Shown piece by piece: positions 1 through 10,094 of a DNA stretch of 64,000 nt. The notes under the pieces are model-generated. The model saw nothing but the letters and a program-made list of their open reading frames with translations. It was not told the origin of the DNA and ran no database searches. The position numbers and the translations under genes were made by a program. Within the stretch, counting starts at the first letter, position 1. Each line of letters starts with the position of its first letter. This DNA is from Fasciola hepatica. Lineage: Eukaryota > Platyhelminthes > Trematoda > Plagiorchiida > Fasciolidae. The stretch lies in contig CANUEZ040000198.1 in the NCBI GenBank assembly GCA_948099385.1, forward strand, positions 4,726,501 through 4,790,500, read 5' to 3'.

Positions 1-730
1 GTGAGAGCATTTCACTCAACGAAGTCCTAACACAAGTACCTGATCCAACTGATCATTTGTTAGGAGTAGCCGTCAGGTTCGTTGATATGTCATAGCTCTT
101 TTAACTCGAATTGAATAGATATTCCAGCAAATTAGGTTTCCAAAGTGTTACAGGATATCTATAGGCTTCCTTCACTGGTCAGATTACGATGTGAGAAGTA
201 GTGCGATTGTTTACGAAAAGAAGGCTCATCCGTCTGGCACTAGTTATTCATCGTGTTGTGCCAAGCTGTCCTTAAGAAGAGCTGCCGAGGACAGCAACCT
301 TGACTTTTTTCATTAGCATTATCTCCGATGACTAATAACTTTTGTGTGGATGGTTCATTGTTCTCGCTGTCGTATGACGAGTAAGCCTTCACATGACGAA
401 GGATTTCCTACGATGACTCAAACAGATAGACAACACCTAACAGAATGTGTGTCGTAAGGACCCAGACTATGAGCAGAATTGATGAACGGTGGAAAATCGA
501 GTACGTACTTCAAATTTTATCAGCAGATCTTCGTGGATCCCAGAACATTAGGTATCCAGTGGCATATACACGATGACTTTTTTCTGCCTTCAATTCACTT
601 AGGCGAAGTTCCAATAACGATTGATGATCTAATAAGATTTTTAGCTTCATTTTATGAACCATTATTGTCTCTCGTGCCCATTTTATGCCTCCTCGTGGAA
701 CATTTCATGATGTTTGTCACCAAAATGTAG
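1..730 (+). pseudogene. BEL/Pao pol remnant (RT palm and connection), copy A
   Basis: Decayed reverse transcriptase of a BEL/Pao LTR retrotransposon, cut by the window start. The first bases continue a reading that is complete in the sister copy at 25623, where the family motif RVVFDCAA precedes the same residues (SLNEVLTQVPDPTDHLLGV). Around 250-300 the frame reads SYSSCCAKLSLRRAAEDS, like the BEL 'ALRRAAED' segment. At 344-355 the catalytic YVDD box reads CVDG. From 479 an open 83-residue frame holds LGIQWHIHDDFF and LIRFLASFYEPL, matching the segment after the RT (ALGVQW, VYDPLG) in BEL pol. An in-frame stop near 91 and several frame changes make it non-functional. Family assignment is confident; exact borders are not. 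Confidence 0.8.
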
Positions 731-900
731 AGTAGGTCAATGAAGTAACTAAGACTGTCAAAATGTCCGTTCTTCGGGAAGAGTAATCAGTATAATTATT
801 GTACTCAACAGGGAAGTCTTGAATATTTTATCTATTTGGTAGTTTACAAAGCCTCAGATTGCTCAACTTGGAATGATGCAAACATTTATTCTCAGGCTTG

Positions 901-1300
901 GACTGTTGACTGTGTTCGAAGTGCCAGAAGCCACGGGAATCGTCGTCGAGTGCTAAATATGCCTAACCCATACCTCAAGTAATGTCACACATGCCTGATT
1001 GCCTACGGAAAGGTGTCAATTATTTCAGACCGTTTCATATCAAGGTAGATTGAAATGAGCACAACAGATTTGGGTGTCATGCAATGCACTTGGAAATTGG
1101 ATATAGTATGACTGCGGAAGTATTTCTCATGGCAATGATACGGTTTATAACCAGACGCAGTAGACTTAAGGTGATGTATAGTGATGGTGGGTCTAACGTT
1201 GAGGCCGCAGAATGTGTATTGAAAACTGCTTTGTGTGCTAATAATCGACGAGGATATATCGACATACATGGCGGAGGTTGGACGTATCATCAAAGTTAGA
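901..1300 (+). pseudogene. BEL/Pao integrase remnant, copy A
   Basis: Remnant of the integrase domain that follows RT in BEL/Pao pol. The 71-residue frame from 1084 reads MHLEIGYSMTAEVFLMAMIRF and then VMYSDGGSNVEAAE, matching the conserved AVHLE...F..ALRRF...RG and SDNGTNF blocks, so the second catalytic Asp region survives while Asn is replaced by Gly. Upstream, another frame gives a weak echo of the zinc-binding ECLIC segment and of the linker before the core. Downstream, DIHGGGWTYHQS stands where GGVWER is expected. Frame switches between these blocks and stops show it is dead. It continues the RT remnant in the same orientation and order. Confidence 0.75.
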
Positions 1301-2700
1301 TCTCTAGTCTCCGTGTTTCGAGACCTAGGGCATCCACACGCACTTTGGCTTAGTGATTTATAATTGCTTCCCTCAACACATCCCTTTGTGCAGGGAAGAC
1401 CAAGCTAGTAGAAACTTGCTTCAAAGGTGACGTAAAGCAGGAAATCTAGATGCGATATTTCGAAAAGAATGTAGTCGTGAAGATCTCCTTACACAAAGGG
1501 CTCATGGATGAAACGAATTTGTAAAGGGAGACGTGATTCCGATGTCTGGTGACAGTGCACCATGCAGTGTTTTTAGCTAATGATGAGTATGTTCGCCAGA
1601 ACTTGGTGGGAACCGCATCATATATCGACGGTAGAGATATGGAACTATTCTGTTTATTATGAAGTGCATGAGAACTGAAGAAAATATAAGGAGCGTGATG
1701 CAAGCATTTCGTTTGTTCCCGTCCACCGCCTACGTTAAACATTTCAGTTTAAACAACACAAGTAGAGAAATGATACAATTAATTGGGTTCGATTGAAAGC
1801 TTTAACAGTGAGTTTGATAGGGGGAGATCGGGGTCCTTTCGGTTGGTGCCATAACAAACAAACACTTTTGTCAACCGCTTTCGTGCATCGCTTCGGTGAA
1901 TGCTCACAGCTTCAATTTGGGATTGCGCAACACAGTTATGAGATAAGTTGGGTCAGCTTTGTGACCTCATGCAGTGAAATGTTTCGCAAAAAAGAAAACC
2001 GTAGACCATACGTCTCAGTTGTTAGTCTTTTCGACTCTACACGGACCGCCAGTCCTTCACTGTGATGCCTCCCATAGAGCAGACATGGCAACCAGAGTTT
2101 TGTTTTCCACGACCCATGAGATGGTGAACACGATTAATAGGAAGGAAGTGGTTAGTGTGCATTGCCAGAGTGTGCGTGTAGCCTGCACGTGCAACGATCA
2201 AATTACTACCGTGCTTGATATCGGGAGTTCGTATAAACAATAAGATGGTTAACAAATAAACAAAGCTGATTTCTGCTACCAGACTTCCGCATACTTTAGA
2301 TGCTGCTCGATGAACTTATCGGGAAAGCAGTTGGCCAGCGACGTTCTTTCTATGAACTCTTCTTCATTTTTGCATTTATTCTTTGGTGCAGATATTTCAC
2401 GCTCTGTTGAGGAGGATTCGAACCAAACCATGATTGTATATCTTCGGTGCGAAACTGGAGAATTGCAAATAGCGACCTTGCCTAGTTACTTTGAGATGGA
2501 CACTGCGTGGGAATATTTCATCCGAACATCTAATTATTATAACATCTAAAAGGAATGGACTATTGACTAGTTTTTCTTCGTGAGTGACATATAAATTAGG
2601 AAGAATAGGATAATGGTGTTCCTTCAGCCAGATAAGGAATCATTCAGAATGAATATGAGGAAGAAGGAATACATGTACGAAAAAGAGACTACATATCAAA
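1301..2700 (+). other. Unidentified part of the duplicated block
   Basis: Matches 27311-28860 but carries no motif I recognise. By position it should hold the end of BEL pol and a 3' LTR of the original element. Short frames at 1793-2065, 1974-2243 and 2310-2549 have partly conserved counterparts in the other copy, interrupted differently, so I do not treat them as genes. Confidence 0.5.
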
Positions 2701-2814
2701 CCTCTCAAACGGGACACAACATGTGGACAGAGAAACAAATGATGTCAAGACATCTTTAAATTCTGTTCTTTATTGGGTTCTAATCCAAAAACATATTAAA
2801 CAACTCAAATCATT

Positions 2815-2992
2815 TGGAAAGCAGGCTTCTGTTTTGACAGGATCACCAAACGTTCACAAGTCTGGAGTTACTTTGAGGCCTATATTATACATGCAAAATC
2901 GCCATACCACAAAACTGGCTCGATATCAAGCACGGATTTCATTTGACCGTTGCACGTGTACGCTACAATCACGATCTCGGAATGCTCGCTAA
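2815..2992 (+). pseudogene. Penelope-like reverse transcriptase scrap, copy A
   Basis: Within an 89-residue frame starting at 2723, the residues GSPNVHKSGVTLRPIL followed by YMQN and KLARY match the Penelope-like element RT signature (YGLPKxHKxGxPLRPI then xxSPxxxLAR). Only this RT block is visible, about 55 residues. It lies at the 3' end of the duplicated BEL block in both copies, so the Penelope fragment was already joined to the BEL remnant before duplication. The YGLP tyrosine and leucine are altered (TGSP). Confidence 0.65.
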
Positions 2993-3297
2993 TTAATTCC
3001 TTCTTAATAACCGCGTTATCCATCTCGAGAGTCGCGGGAAGCGATAATTGAGTTTTTGTGTCTGCTTTATGCTAAGAATCAAAGTGACGGACGCGTAGTC
3101 CGCGCATAGTCGAAAAGACTGACGAACACGTGCAACTGAGCAACTGAGTTTCAACCCACCTTACGCATCAAATACAATCAACATGAAGCAAGTTTCTATG
3201 GTTTTACTTTGAACAGGTGACCACTTTTAGTGAAGAATATGTATATTTTAAGTCAGCCACAAGACACCCATAGACTGTGGTGCAAATACTTCAGTTA

Positions 3298-4219
3298 CTG
3301 ATTACCAACATGTCAGGATTCGAATGTCATTCAGACAGTCTTGCCGATCCTAATGTATCACATATTTTCTATCAGTTAGCTTACAGTTACGGTGACGCAT
3401 CCAAAGGAAGAACGGATAGCTGCTTGGCACAACCAGCGTCGGAAAAGTTATTGAAATGGTTGGCAAAACCGATGACACCGCGCAATGCGGCCACAGAGAA
3501 TGACGTCAAATCTTTAGTTTCTTCAATTGCGTAATATCTAATTGAATCAGGTCACAAATTAGATCCGATTACATCCCTTACGTTGATGTTGTTGATGTTG
3601 ATGATGAGCCTAGTACACAATATGTCCTTACATTTGCAGCTGCTTGAGTTATTCACATATAATACGATTCTCTAATTAGGCCATACATATATCTCCTAAT
3701 TTAGGTCCTAAGAAGGATGCTACATAAACTCTTCATTATAATACAATCAGTCTTCGTGGAATTCTAACTTGATGTTGTTTATACATAAACAGATGAGTCT
3801 TTTATGTTCATCTACAAGCAATCCATTGGGTTTTATCATTCTCCTATCTAATGTTTTTATATTTTTGATAGATTCTTCCAAAGGCTCTCGCAGGTAGAGT
3901 AGATACATGGAGTATCTGGACCCTCTCGTTAGACGCAATTGTGTCTTTAATGACATCTGCAAATGAAATGAATCCTTTGACCTATATCTTGTAATCTTTC
4001 ATCTGATAGATTGGATAATTTTGTTTCATAACGTTTTCTTCCATGCTCATGTCCAGAACTGGAACATAACGCTTCCCCATACATTTTAGGTTGGACATTA
4101 AGATGATTTGGGATATGTTAACTGGATGGATTCATTCAACCTGATAAGTGAATTCAATTAGACTTATAAATGTATACAATCACATTGGAAATAAAATCCA
4201 CACCTTGTTCGCTTTTCTC
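3298..4219. other. No recognisable gene
   Basis: Contains an 85-residue frame (3277-3534, plus) and a 71-residue frame (3747-3962, minus), neither resembling a family I know. A short GTTGAT/GATGAT-type run occurs near 3580-3605. Nothing else is seen. Confidence 0.4.
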
Positions 4220-5097
4220 AGACGCATTACAATCATATGAATCCGATGGCGCATTAGGACGTTCACTTATTCATAAGGAAATTTTATCAAGTCCATGCAC
4301 AAGCCACCACAGATTCGTATTATTGAGACAGAATAAGCAACTTCTATAGTGATTGACCACTAATGTTATTAAGATATGTCCTATAAAGAAAACGTAGAAG
4401 GGTGAAATCATTTCTCATTCCGAATGTACACTCCGGGTGCTTCATCAATAATGGTACGGAGCATTACGACAGCACACCTTGTCATCAAGCAGTCGAGAAG
4501 CAATATGTCTACCCATGAGTTCAATTTAGAGGTGGCAGTAAAGCAGATGTGGTAAACAGTCCATCTCAATCGCGCGTTAGCCATATCCGAAGTCATAACG
4601 ATGAACTACGCTGCCGGAATCCATGTTTTGTTCACTTCTCGACTATTTCTCATCTACGAATGAAACGCAGAATATCCGCAAATTTCCAGCTCTCAGTGTG
4701 GGGCAGGAGACGTATGTTGAACAACTGGAAGACCGTCTTGACACATAAATGCTTATCACCCAAGTCGGTTAAACAAAATACAAGTGAAGAGCGGACAAGT
4801 GACAATTACCATCGCTTCCATGGATTCGGATCATACGATCAATAATCATGGAGCCTCTCTTCCCATATAAACTGTCAAAGTAAGAGCAACATGAAATGCC
4901 AACCGCTGGATCTCGGCAACCGCCGATTGAGTCTTGATCCGCACGAAACAATACCACATTATGTGCTCAGAAGCAAGACACAAAATAATGTGACGTAATC
5001 ACTAATACCACGTTACTCATAGTTATCAACACAATATCTGTCGTAACTCTGATAACACCTCTACTGTATGGACACGAATTTGTCAACTGCTGTTATC
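4220..5097 (+). repeat. Inverted-repeat arm (partner 29385-30200)
   Basis: Reads as the reverse complement of 29385-30200 along its length, with matches around 4230-4260, 4381-4430, 4450-4560, 4790-4980 and 5000-5075. Divergence is about 20-25 percent by eye. A minus-strand frame of 62 residues (4408-4596) is not recognised. The element family is unknown. Confidence 0.75.
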
Positions 5098-5423
5098 AAG
5101 ATTATCGACTATTTTTCTGCTTTTCTATCATCCAGTGTGCAAAATCTGTAAAAGCGATACACATTTTATCAGAGGTAAAACACTGACAACTAGTTGTTTC
5201 GATGCCGAGTGTGCTGATGTCCTAATCGAGTGTCCTCACTCAACCGTATTTGCCAAATCAGATGAATATTCATTAGTTGCAGGAAGGTATCACAAAGTAC
5301 AACCATGAACCAGAACAAACAGGTCAGTACGACACTGGTATCCAAAACTTCAAGTTCAATTTCACATATGAACATCGTGCCTCTAATTTATCTTTGACCC
5401 TGTCAAACCAAGAAAATAATGAA
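5098..5423. other. No recognisable feature
   Basis: AT-rich sequence between the inverted-repeat arm and the BEL/Pao insertion. The 61-residue minus frame at 5190-5375 is not recognised. Confidence 0.4.
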
Positions 5424-5427
5424 CATG

Positions 5428-5943
5428 TGTGAAAATTCCTTTTTGTAATTTGTATTTTCGACGACATCTTCGCTTGTCTTACTCGTGAGTAGCGTGTATA
5501 TGCCTCATGAACCTCGAATACTTGTGATCCAATTCTCTGTTTTTACGGTATTGACACTGTTCAGATTTACCCCTTTGCGACGTATGGTGCGTGAACATTT
5601 TACGTTATGTTCCCGACTCGATTGTTCTATGATTGTACATTCCCCTTGTAAGAAAATTTTGCAGAACGTTTCACTTACGCTTCTTGACCCACTGTCTGTA
5701 CCGCAACCGAGCTGCGCTACAGTTTTGCATGACTACTTGCTGAGTGGACCTGGCTGTAAGTCATTGCATTTATGTATTTTTATGTATTGCATTGTTTAGA
5801 ACCACGAAATTACGACAAACACGGTTATACATTTGGAATTTGTTCTGCTGCCCGTAGCCGTGTACAGCCCATATCGTGCGTAAAGCTAGTGAGACTAAGT
5901 TTTCTGCTATACTGAAAGTTCAAGTAATCGGGATAGTTTCTAC
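5428..5943 (+). repeat. 5' LTR of the BEL/Pao element
   Basis: About 516 bp, nearly identical to 8405-8918 at an offset of 2975 through the core. Differences seen: a 2-base indel and a substitution near the start (5431-5438), and substitutions near 5907, 5912 and 5936. The 104-residue frame at 5485-5799 occurs unchanged in both LTRs simply because the LTRs are nearly identical. The inner end (TTCTACA) defines the border; I could not identify a convincing tRNA primer-binding site just inside it. Confidence 0.85.
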
Positions 5944-6061
5944 AGTTAGCCAGTAACCAATATTGTCTGGAATGAAGTCAACTGCGTGCAGTATACAGTC
6001 TTCTTTTTATGAATTCCCTGGTTTGCGGAAAAACTGCTGAGAGGCTCAGTCAGCAAATCGC

Positions 6062-8011
6062 ATGAAGGCTCATTCAGCAAACCGGTGGGAGGCTGAGTTA
6101 GCCAGTAACCAATATTTGTCTGAAATGGAGTCAATGGCGTCCAGTTTGCAGTCTTCTAATGATAAATTGGCTGGTTTGCCGAAACACTACTGGGAGGCTC
6201 ATTCAGCAAACCGCAAGGAGGCTCATCCAGCAAGCTGCTGGGAGGCTCATTCAGTTAACCGCATGGAGGCTCATCCAGCAAGCTGCTGGGAGGCTCATTC
6301 AGTTAACCGCATGGAGGCTCATTCAGCAAACCGCATGGAGGCCTATTCAGTAAACTGTATGAAGGCTCATTCAGTAAACTGCATGAAGGCTTATTCAGCA
6401 AACCGCAAGGAGGCTCATCCAGCAAGCTGCTGGGAGGCTCATTCAGTTAACCGCATGGAGGCTCATTCAGTTATTCGCATGGAGGCTCATTCAGCAAACC
6501 GCATGGAGGCCTATCCAGTAAACTGTATGAAGGCTCATTCAGTAAACTGCATGAAGGCTCATTCAGCAAACCGCAAGGAGGCTCATCCAGCAAGCTGCTG
6601 GGAGGCTCGTTCAGTTAACCGCATGGAGGCTCATTCAGTGAACCGCAGAGAGGCTCAGTCAGCAAAGGGCTCAACCTCCAGAGCAAAGCTACAACGTGAA
6701 CTGCGACTGGCTAGGTTGAAGCTTGAGCAATTAGAGCTGGAGGCCGAGACTGCCAAACGCATAAGTGAAATCAAGGATGAAATCGTCAAAGAGTTGTCCG
6801 ACTATAATTGCTGTTTTACATCTGAGCCTTTACTGCCACCTACGACACCTCCCGGTGAAAGGCTGAAAATTGTGCACGATTATATCATGTCCTTACCAGG
6901 GTCGAAGACGAGGCAGGAAGACCAAATTACACTAAATGGACCGGGAATACGTGTTCTGCCCGCCGAATCCAGGGAATTCGACCGCGTCAGCGAGACCGCC
7001 GGGTTGTTGCAAGCTTGTATGAACCTGCCTGCTCGCCGATCAGTCACATTCGATGGAAATCCCATGGATTTCATTGGTTTCATGAGAAATTCCCAGTCCA
7101 CGGTCGCCAGGTTCAATAACGACCCCGCCTACCTCCTCGATTACTTGATTTTGGCTTGTGAGGGGGAACCAGCTGAAGCCATACGAAGATGCACGGTCCT
7201 TATGCCGCAGGAAGGTTACGACAAAGCCATACGCATACCAGAACGCCGGTTCGGCAAGCCTCACGTGATTGCCAGAAAATGTATCGATGATCTGAGTGAC
7301 AGCTCCGTGCTGAAGCAAACTGTAACCAAGGCGCGCACTGTATCCCTTGCATTCACTTTGCTAGAAAATCAGGAAGTCATCCAAGTCCGCCAAGCACGGG
7401 CGGTAGAAAACTTGCCTAAACTGAGACCACTCAACCTAAAGCAAGATTCAGAGGGTTGGGGTCAACTTCAAGAAGTCCCGATGCCAGCCATTGATGACTA
7501 CGACATCCGTATTCTCATTGGTGCCGACGTACCAAAAGCACATTGGGTGTTACAAAAACGAACGGGCAGTCCGAATGATCTTTATGGCATGAGAGGACCT
7601 CTAGGATGGGCGATATTAGGACCAACTTCGTGCCAACGTCCTTGTAACGCGAGGGCTAATGTTAGTCATGTCACGGCCACTGAATTGGATATGAGCTTGG
7701 TGCGTATGTTCAGCTTTGAGTTCGTGGAAGCGTCTTGCATCAAACGGAGTATGCCAGAAGATGATAAAACAGCTTTACGTCATATGACCGCCTCAATGCG
7801 TCGGGTCAACAGCCACTATACAATGACCCTACCATGGGAGCCTGGTGGGCCATGCTTGCCGGAGAATAAGGATGTTGCACCGAAGAGACTGCTGTTTTTC
7901 AAGAAGCGATTCGAAAGGGACCATGACCTTAAAAAAAATCCGCAGCTACGACCAACGAGTACATTACGGAAGGCTACGCTGAGATTGTATCCGGCTCAGA
8001 ACAGAACTTGA
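6062..8011 (+). CDS. BEL/Pao gag/pol fusion frame with N-terminal 8-residue repeats
   Basis: A 649-residue frame, the longest in the window. Residues 45-204 are about twenty tandem octapeptides of the form EAHSVNRM. Residues ~208-246 are charged and heptad-like (AKLQRELRLARLKLEQLELE), a likely coiled coil. Residues ~326-409 match the gag-like DUF1759 family (VTFDGNPMDFIGFM, then CEGEPAEAIRR and GYDKAIRIPERRFGKPHVI). Immediately after, the frame jumps into the C-terminal half of the DUF1758 retropepsin-like domain (IRILIGADVPKAHWVL, LGWAILGP, residues ~478-520), skipping the zinc knuckles and the protease active site. Residues ~560-595 match the pol segment before RT (DDKTALRHM, HYTMTLPWEP). 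The frame is lost by a shift near 7940-7960, at or after an A8 run, and pol continues in another frame. The start at 6062 is the first in-frame ATG after the 5' LTR. An internal deletion made the gag-protease join. Confidence 0.8.
   Translation: MKAHSANRWEAELASNQYLSEMESMASSLQSSNDKLAGLPKHYWEAHSANRKEAHPASCWEAHSVNRMEAHPASCWEAHSVNRMEAHSANRMEAYSVNCMKAHSVNCMKAYSANRKEAHPASCWEAHSVNRMEAHSVIRMEAHSANRMEAYPVNCMKAHSVNCMKAHSANRKEAHPASCWEARSVNRMEAHSVNRREAQSAKGSTSRAKLQRELRLARLKLEQLELEAETAKRISEIKDEIVKELSDYNCCFTSEPLLPPTTPPGERLKIVHDYIMSLPGSKTRQEDQITLNGPGIRVLPAESREFDRVSETAGLLQACMNLPARRSVTFDGNPMDFIGFMRNSQSTVARFNNDPAYLLDYLILACEGEPAEAIRRCTVLMPQEGYDKAIRIPERRFGKPHVIARKCIDDLSDSSVLKQTVTKARTVSLAFTLLENQEVIQVRQARAVENLPKLRPLNLKQDSEGWGQLQEVPMPAIDDYDIRILIGADVPKAHWVLQKRTGSPNDLYGMRGPLGWAILGPTSCQRPCNARANVSHVTATELDMSLVRMFSFEFVEASCIKRSMPEDDKTALRHMTASMRRVNSHYTMTLPWEPGGPCLPENKDVAPKRLLFFKKRFERDHDLKKNPQLRPTSTLRKATLRLYPAQNRT
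6194..6673 (+). repeat. 24-bp coding tandem repeat (about 20 units)
   Basis: Units of 24 bases encode octapeptides such as EAHSVNRM, EAHPASCW, EAHSANRK and KAHSVNCM. Unit types recur in order, forming a higher-order block of six to seven units (144-168 bp) seen around residues 69-116 and 117-172. Stray related units lie upstream at about 6040-6090, outside the continuous array. The length is a multiple of three throughout, so the frame stays open. Confidence 0.92.
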
Positions 8012-8409
8012 CTGGCCCGCATGTATTGTATCTTGCGCACCATGGAGTGAACATGCACGGAGATCAAGCGAAGGTTAGAGTTGTATTCGATTGTGCTGCA
8101 GAATGCAACAAAACGTCCCCGAATAAGCAACTACTGACGGGACCAGACCTCGTCAAAGGTCTATGGGGAGTGCTTCCGAGGTTCCGGGAGTATCGGTACA
8201 CCCTGGTTGCAAATATTGAAGCCATGTTTCACCAAGTAAAGGTCTCGTGGAAAGCACCACCATTGGATGCGACGGCCGAACAAGAGAAGTCATGGTACGC
8301 ACTGCTAACAGCATTCACCGACGAGATCTACGACAACTGTGCTTGCTGGAAGGTGACGCTTCAATTACGAATATGGCCGGTGAGGTTCCCTGACCCGGGG
8401 GCAGTGTAA
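8008..8409 (+). pseudogene. Truncated BEL/Pao reverse transcriptase start
   Basis: Continues pol in a different frame from the 649-residue frame. Codons upstream to about 7950 already read pre-RT residues (NEYITEGYAEIVSG), so the TTG at 8008 is not a real start. Clear RT N-terminal motifs follow: KVRVVFDCAAE, GPDLVKGLWGVLPRFR and IEAMFHQVKVS. After MFHQVKVS the match ends abruptly; the remaining ~50 residues (WKAPPLDATAEQEKSW...) have no palm motif and lead directly to the 3' LTR, whose first bases supply the stop. A deletion has removed the RT palm, RNase H and integrase. Confidence 0.8.
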
Positions 8410-8918
8410 ATTACTTTTTGTAATTTGTATTTTCGACGACATCTTCGCTTGTCTTACTCGTGAGTAGCGTGTATATGCCTCATGAACCTCGAATACTTGT
8501 GATCCAATTCTCTGTTTTTACGGTATTGACACTGTTCAGATTTACCCCTTTGCGACGTATGGTGCGTGAACATTTTACGTTATGTTCCCGACTCGATTGT
8601 TCTATGATTGTACATTCCCCTTGTAAGAAAATTTTGCAGAACGTTTCACTTACGCTTCTTGACCCACTGTCTGTACCGCAACCGAGCTGCGCTACAGTTT
8701 TGCATGACTACTTGCTGAGTGGACCTGGCTGTAAGTCATTGCATTTATGTATTTTTATGTATTGCATTGTTTAGAACCACGAAATTACGACAAACACGGT
8801 TATACATTTGGAATTTGTTCTGCTGCCCGTAGCCGTGTACAGCCCATATCGTGCGTAAAGCTAGTGAGACTAAGTTTTCTGTTATATTGAAAGTTCAAGT
8901 AATCGGGATATTTTCTAC
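8405..8918 (+). repeat. 3' LTR of the BEL/Pao element
   Basis: Direct copy of 5428-5943 with a few differences. It begins TGTAAATTAC immediately after a GGGGGCAG tract and ends TTCTAC before CATG, the candidate target-site duplication. Confidence 0.85.
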
Positions 8919-8922
8919 CATG

Positions 8923-10094
8923 TGCATATCTCTTAATAAAAGCTCACCTTATCAAACTATAAATTGGGAAAAACGTTTGACGATCATTACTCACATTCCA
9001 TAAACGATGTAGGATCGTTTTGGTACTTGGCAGTCTTCTCCGGTTGGGCAACCTTCTGGGCGCGTCTGTAGCATGAAGCATCACCACAATCACATCACCA
9101 CTACCACTACCACCAATCAATTACGATGCTCGCGTCAAACTGATAGACAAGTTCGAATATCGGTGAATCTAATGGTAACATTCAACAAGCTGATCTCCAC
9201 TTGCGCTGCGTGAACACATATAATCTGGTTCATATGAGATTAGCTGCGACTGCGAAATGAGTAATCATGTTGATTGAATCAAATCTATTGGTTTAGACAC
9301 CTCGTTGGATCACGTGACGGTGTCGCGTCGCTCCGTGAGGAAATGATTTCCGGTAGGGAAGTTCACTATGACCGCCTGTCTGGTAGTGACGTAATGATGA
9401 CGAAATCGTGTTGAGTTTCTTTCTCAAGGCACATTTGGCTGTGTTGGTTCATTGTTTGACGTGTGACCGGGGAATAACGTGAACATAATTACAGGTTCGG
9501 CAGTATAGTAGATTCGCTGGAAGTTGACTTCAAACGTTTGCTGATTTGGTTGATCATAACGTATCATTTGTGAGGAATTCATAATTCCATTTCCAAGAAC
9601 AGTGAAAGACTATTCTTTATCAGCTTGATTTGATAATAATTTGCCAGGAATTATGCTGGATACGCAGTAGACATAAGTGTTTTAATAATTCGAATGATTT
9701 CTCACTCCAGTGGCTCTGTCATCCAAATTTACTCTAACTCGAGGAACATTGTTTGCACTGTGCACTGTGTACTTCTCTGGAACAATTTGAGTGCAGTATA
9801 GATAGTGTCCTTGTAGACAGATCTTTTAATTGATCCATTCTCTCAGTCTTCGCTGCGGATAGGTAACCCTATATTTAAACTTAGAAAATTGTAGCTGGTC
9901 AACTGTGTTTCACAAAGTAACAGGATTTCGTAACCTTACCAACCGTTTTATTAGTTATTTTTTAGAGCGGATTCGGTCGATGATGAGACTACTCGCTCTG
10001 TTCCGTCTGTTTTGTCATTTTGAGGACACCTTTTACTGAAGTGACTCATGGCTAAGATGTATTCATTTTTAATGTGATGCTTCTAATCTATTTT
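8923..10094. other. No recognisable gene; short CAC/CAT-rich tract
   Basis: No frame over 60 residues and no familiar motif. At about 9080-9116 there is a run rich in CAC, CAT and ACC triplets, a minor simple repeat. Confidence 0.45.

Larger units (their letters stand above)
1..3297 (+). repeat. Duplicated block, copy A (partner 25651-29390)
   Basis: A direct repeat of 25651-29390 in the same order: RT, connection, integrase, about 1.4 kb of unidentified sequence, then a Penelope RT scrap, ending just after a shared tract near 3297 and 29387. The first ~290 bases are almost identical to 25651-25942 (I see two differences). The rest is roughly 75-85 percent alike with indels, the other copy being about 450 bases longer. 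Copy A is truncated by the window edge. Confidence 0.88.
5424..8922 (+). mobile_element. Young, internally deleted BEL/Pao LTR retrotransposon
   Basis: Two direct LTRs (5428-5943 and 8405-8918) enclose a 2.46 kb internal region with gag-like and pol scraps in BEL order. CATG occurs at 5424-5427 directly before the first LTR and at 8919-8922 directly after the second, a candidate 4-base target-site duplication (BEL/Pao normally makes about 5). Both LTRs begin TGT. A purine-containing GGGGGCAG tract ends at 8404, where a polypurine tract should be. LTR cores differ at only about three positions, so insertion is recent relative to everything else here. The inside lacks gag zinc knuckles, the protease active site, the RT palm, RNase H and integrase, so the element can only be non-autonomous. 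Confidence 0.85.

Noticed and set aside
5485..5799. 104-residue frame, identical at 8460-8774, as a possible conserved gene
   Set aside because: It lies wholly inside the two LTRs; the identity comes from the LTRs being nearly identical, not from selection on a protein.
6194..6673. Regular 24-bp units as a CRISPR array
   Set aside because: Units are contiguous with no spacers, lie inside an open frame of a retrotransposon, and the genome is eukaryotic.
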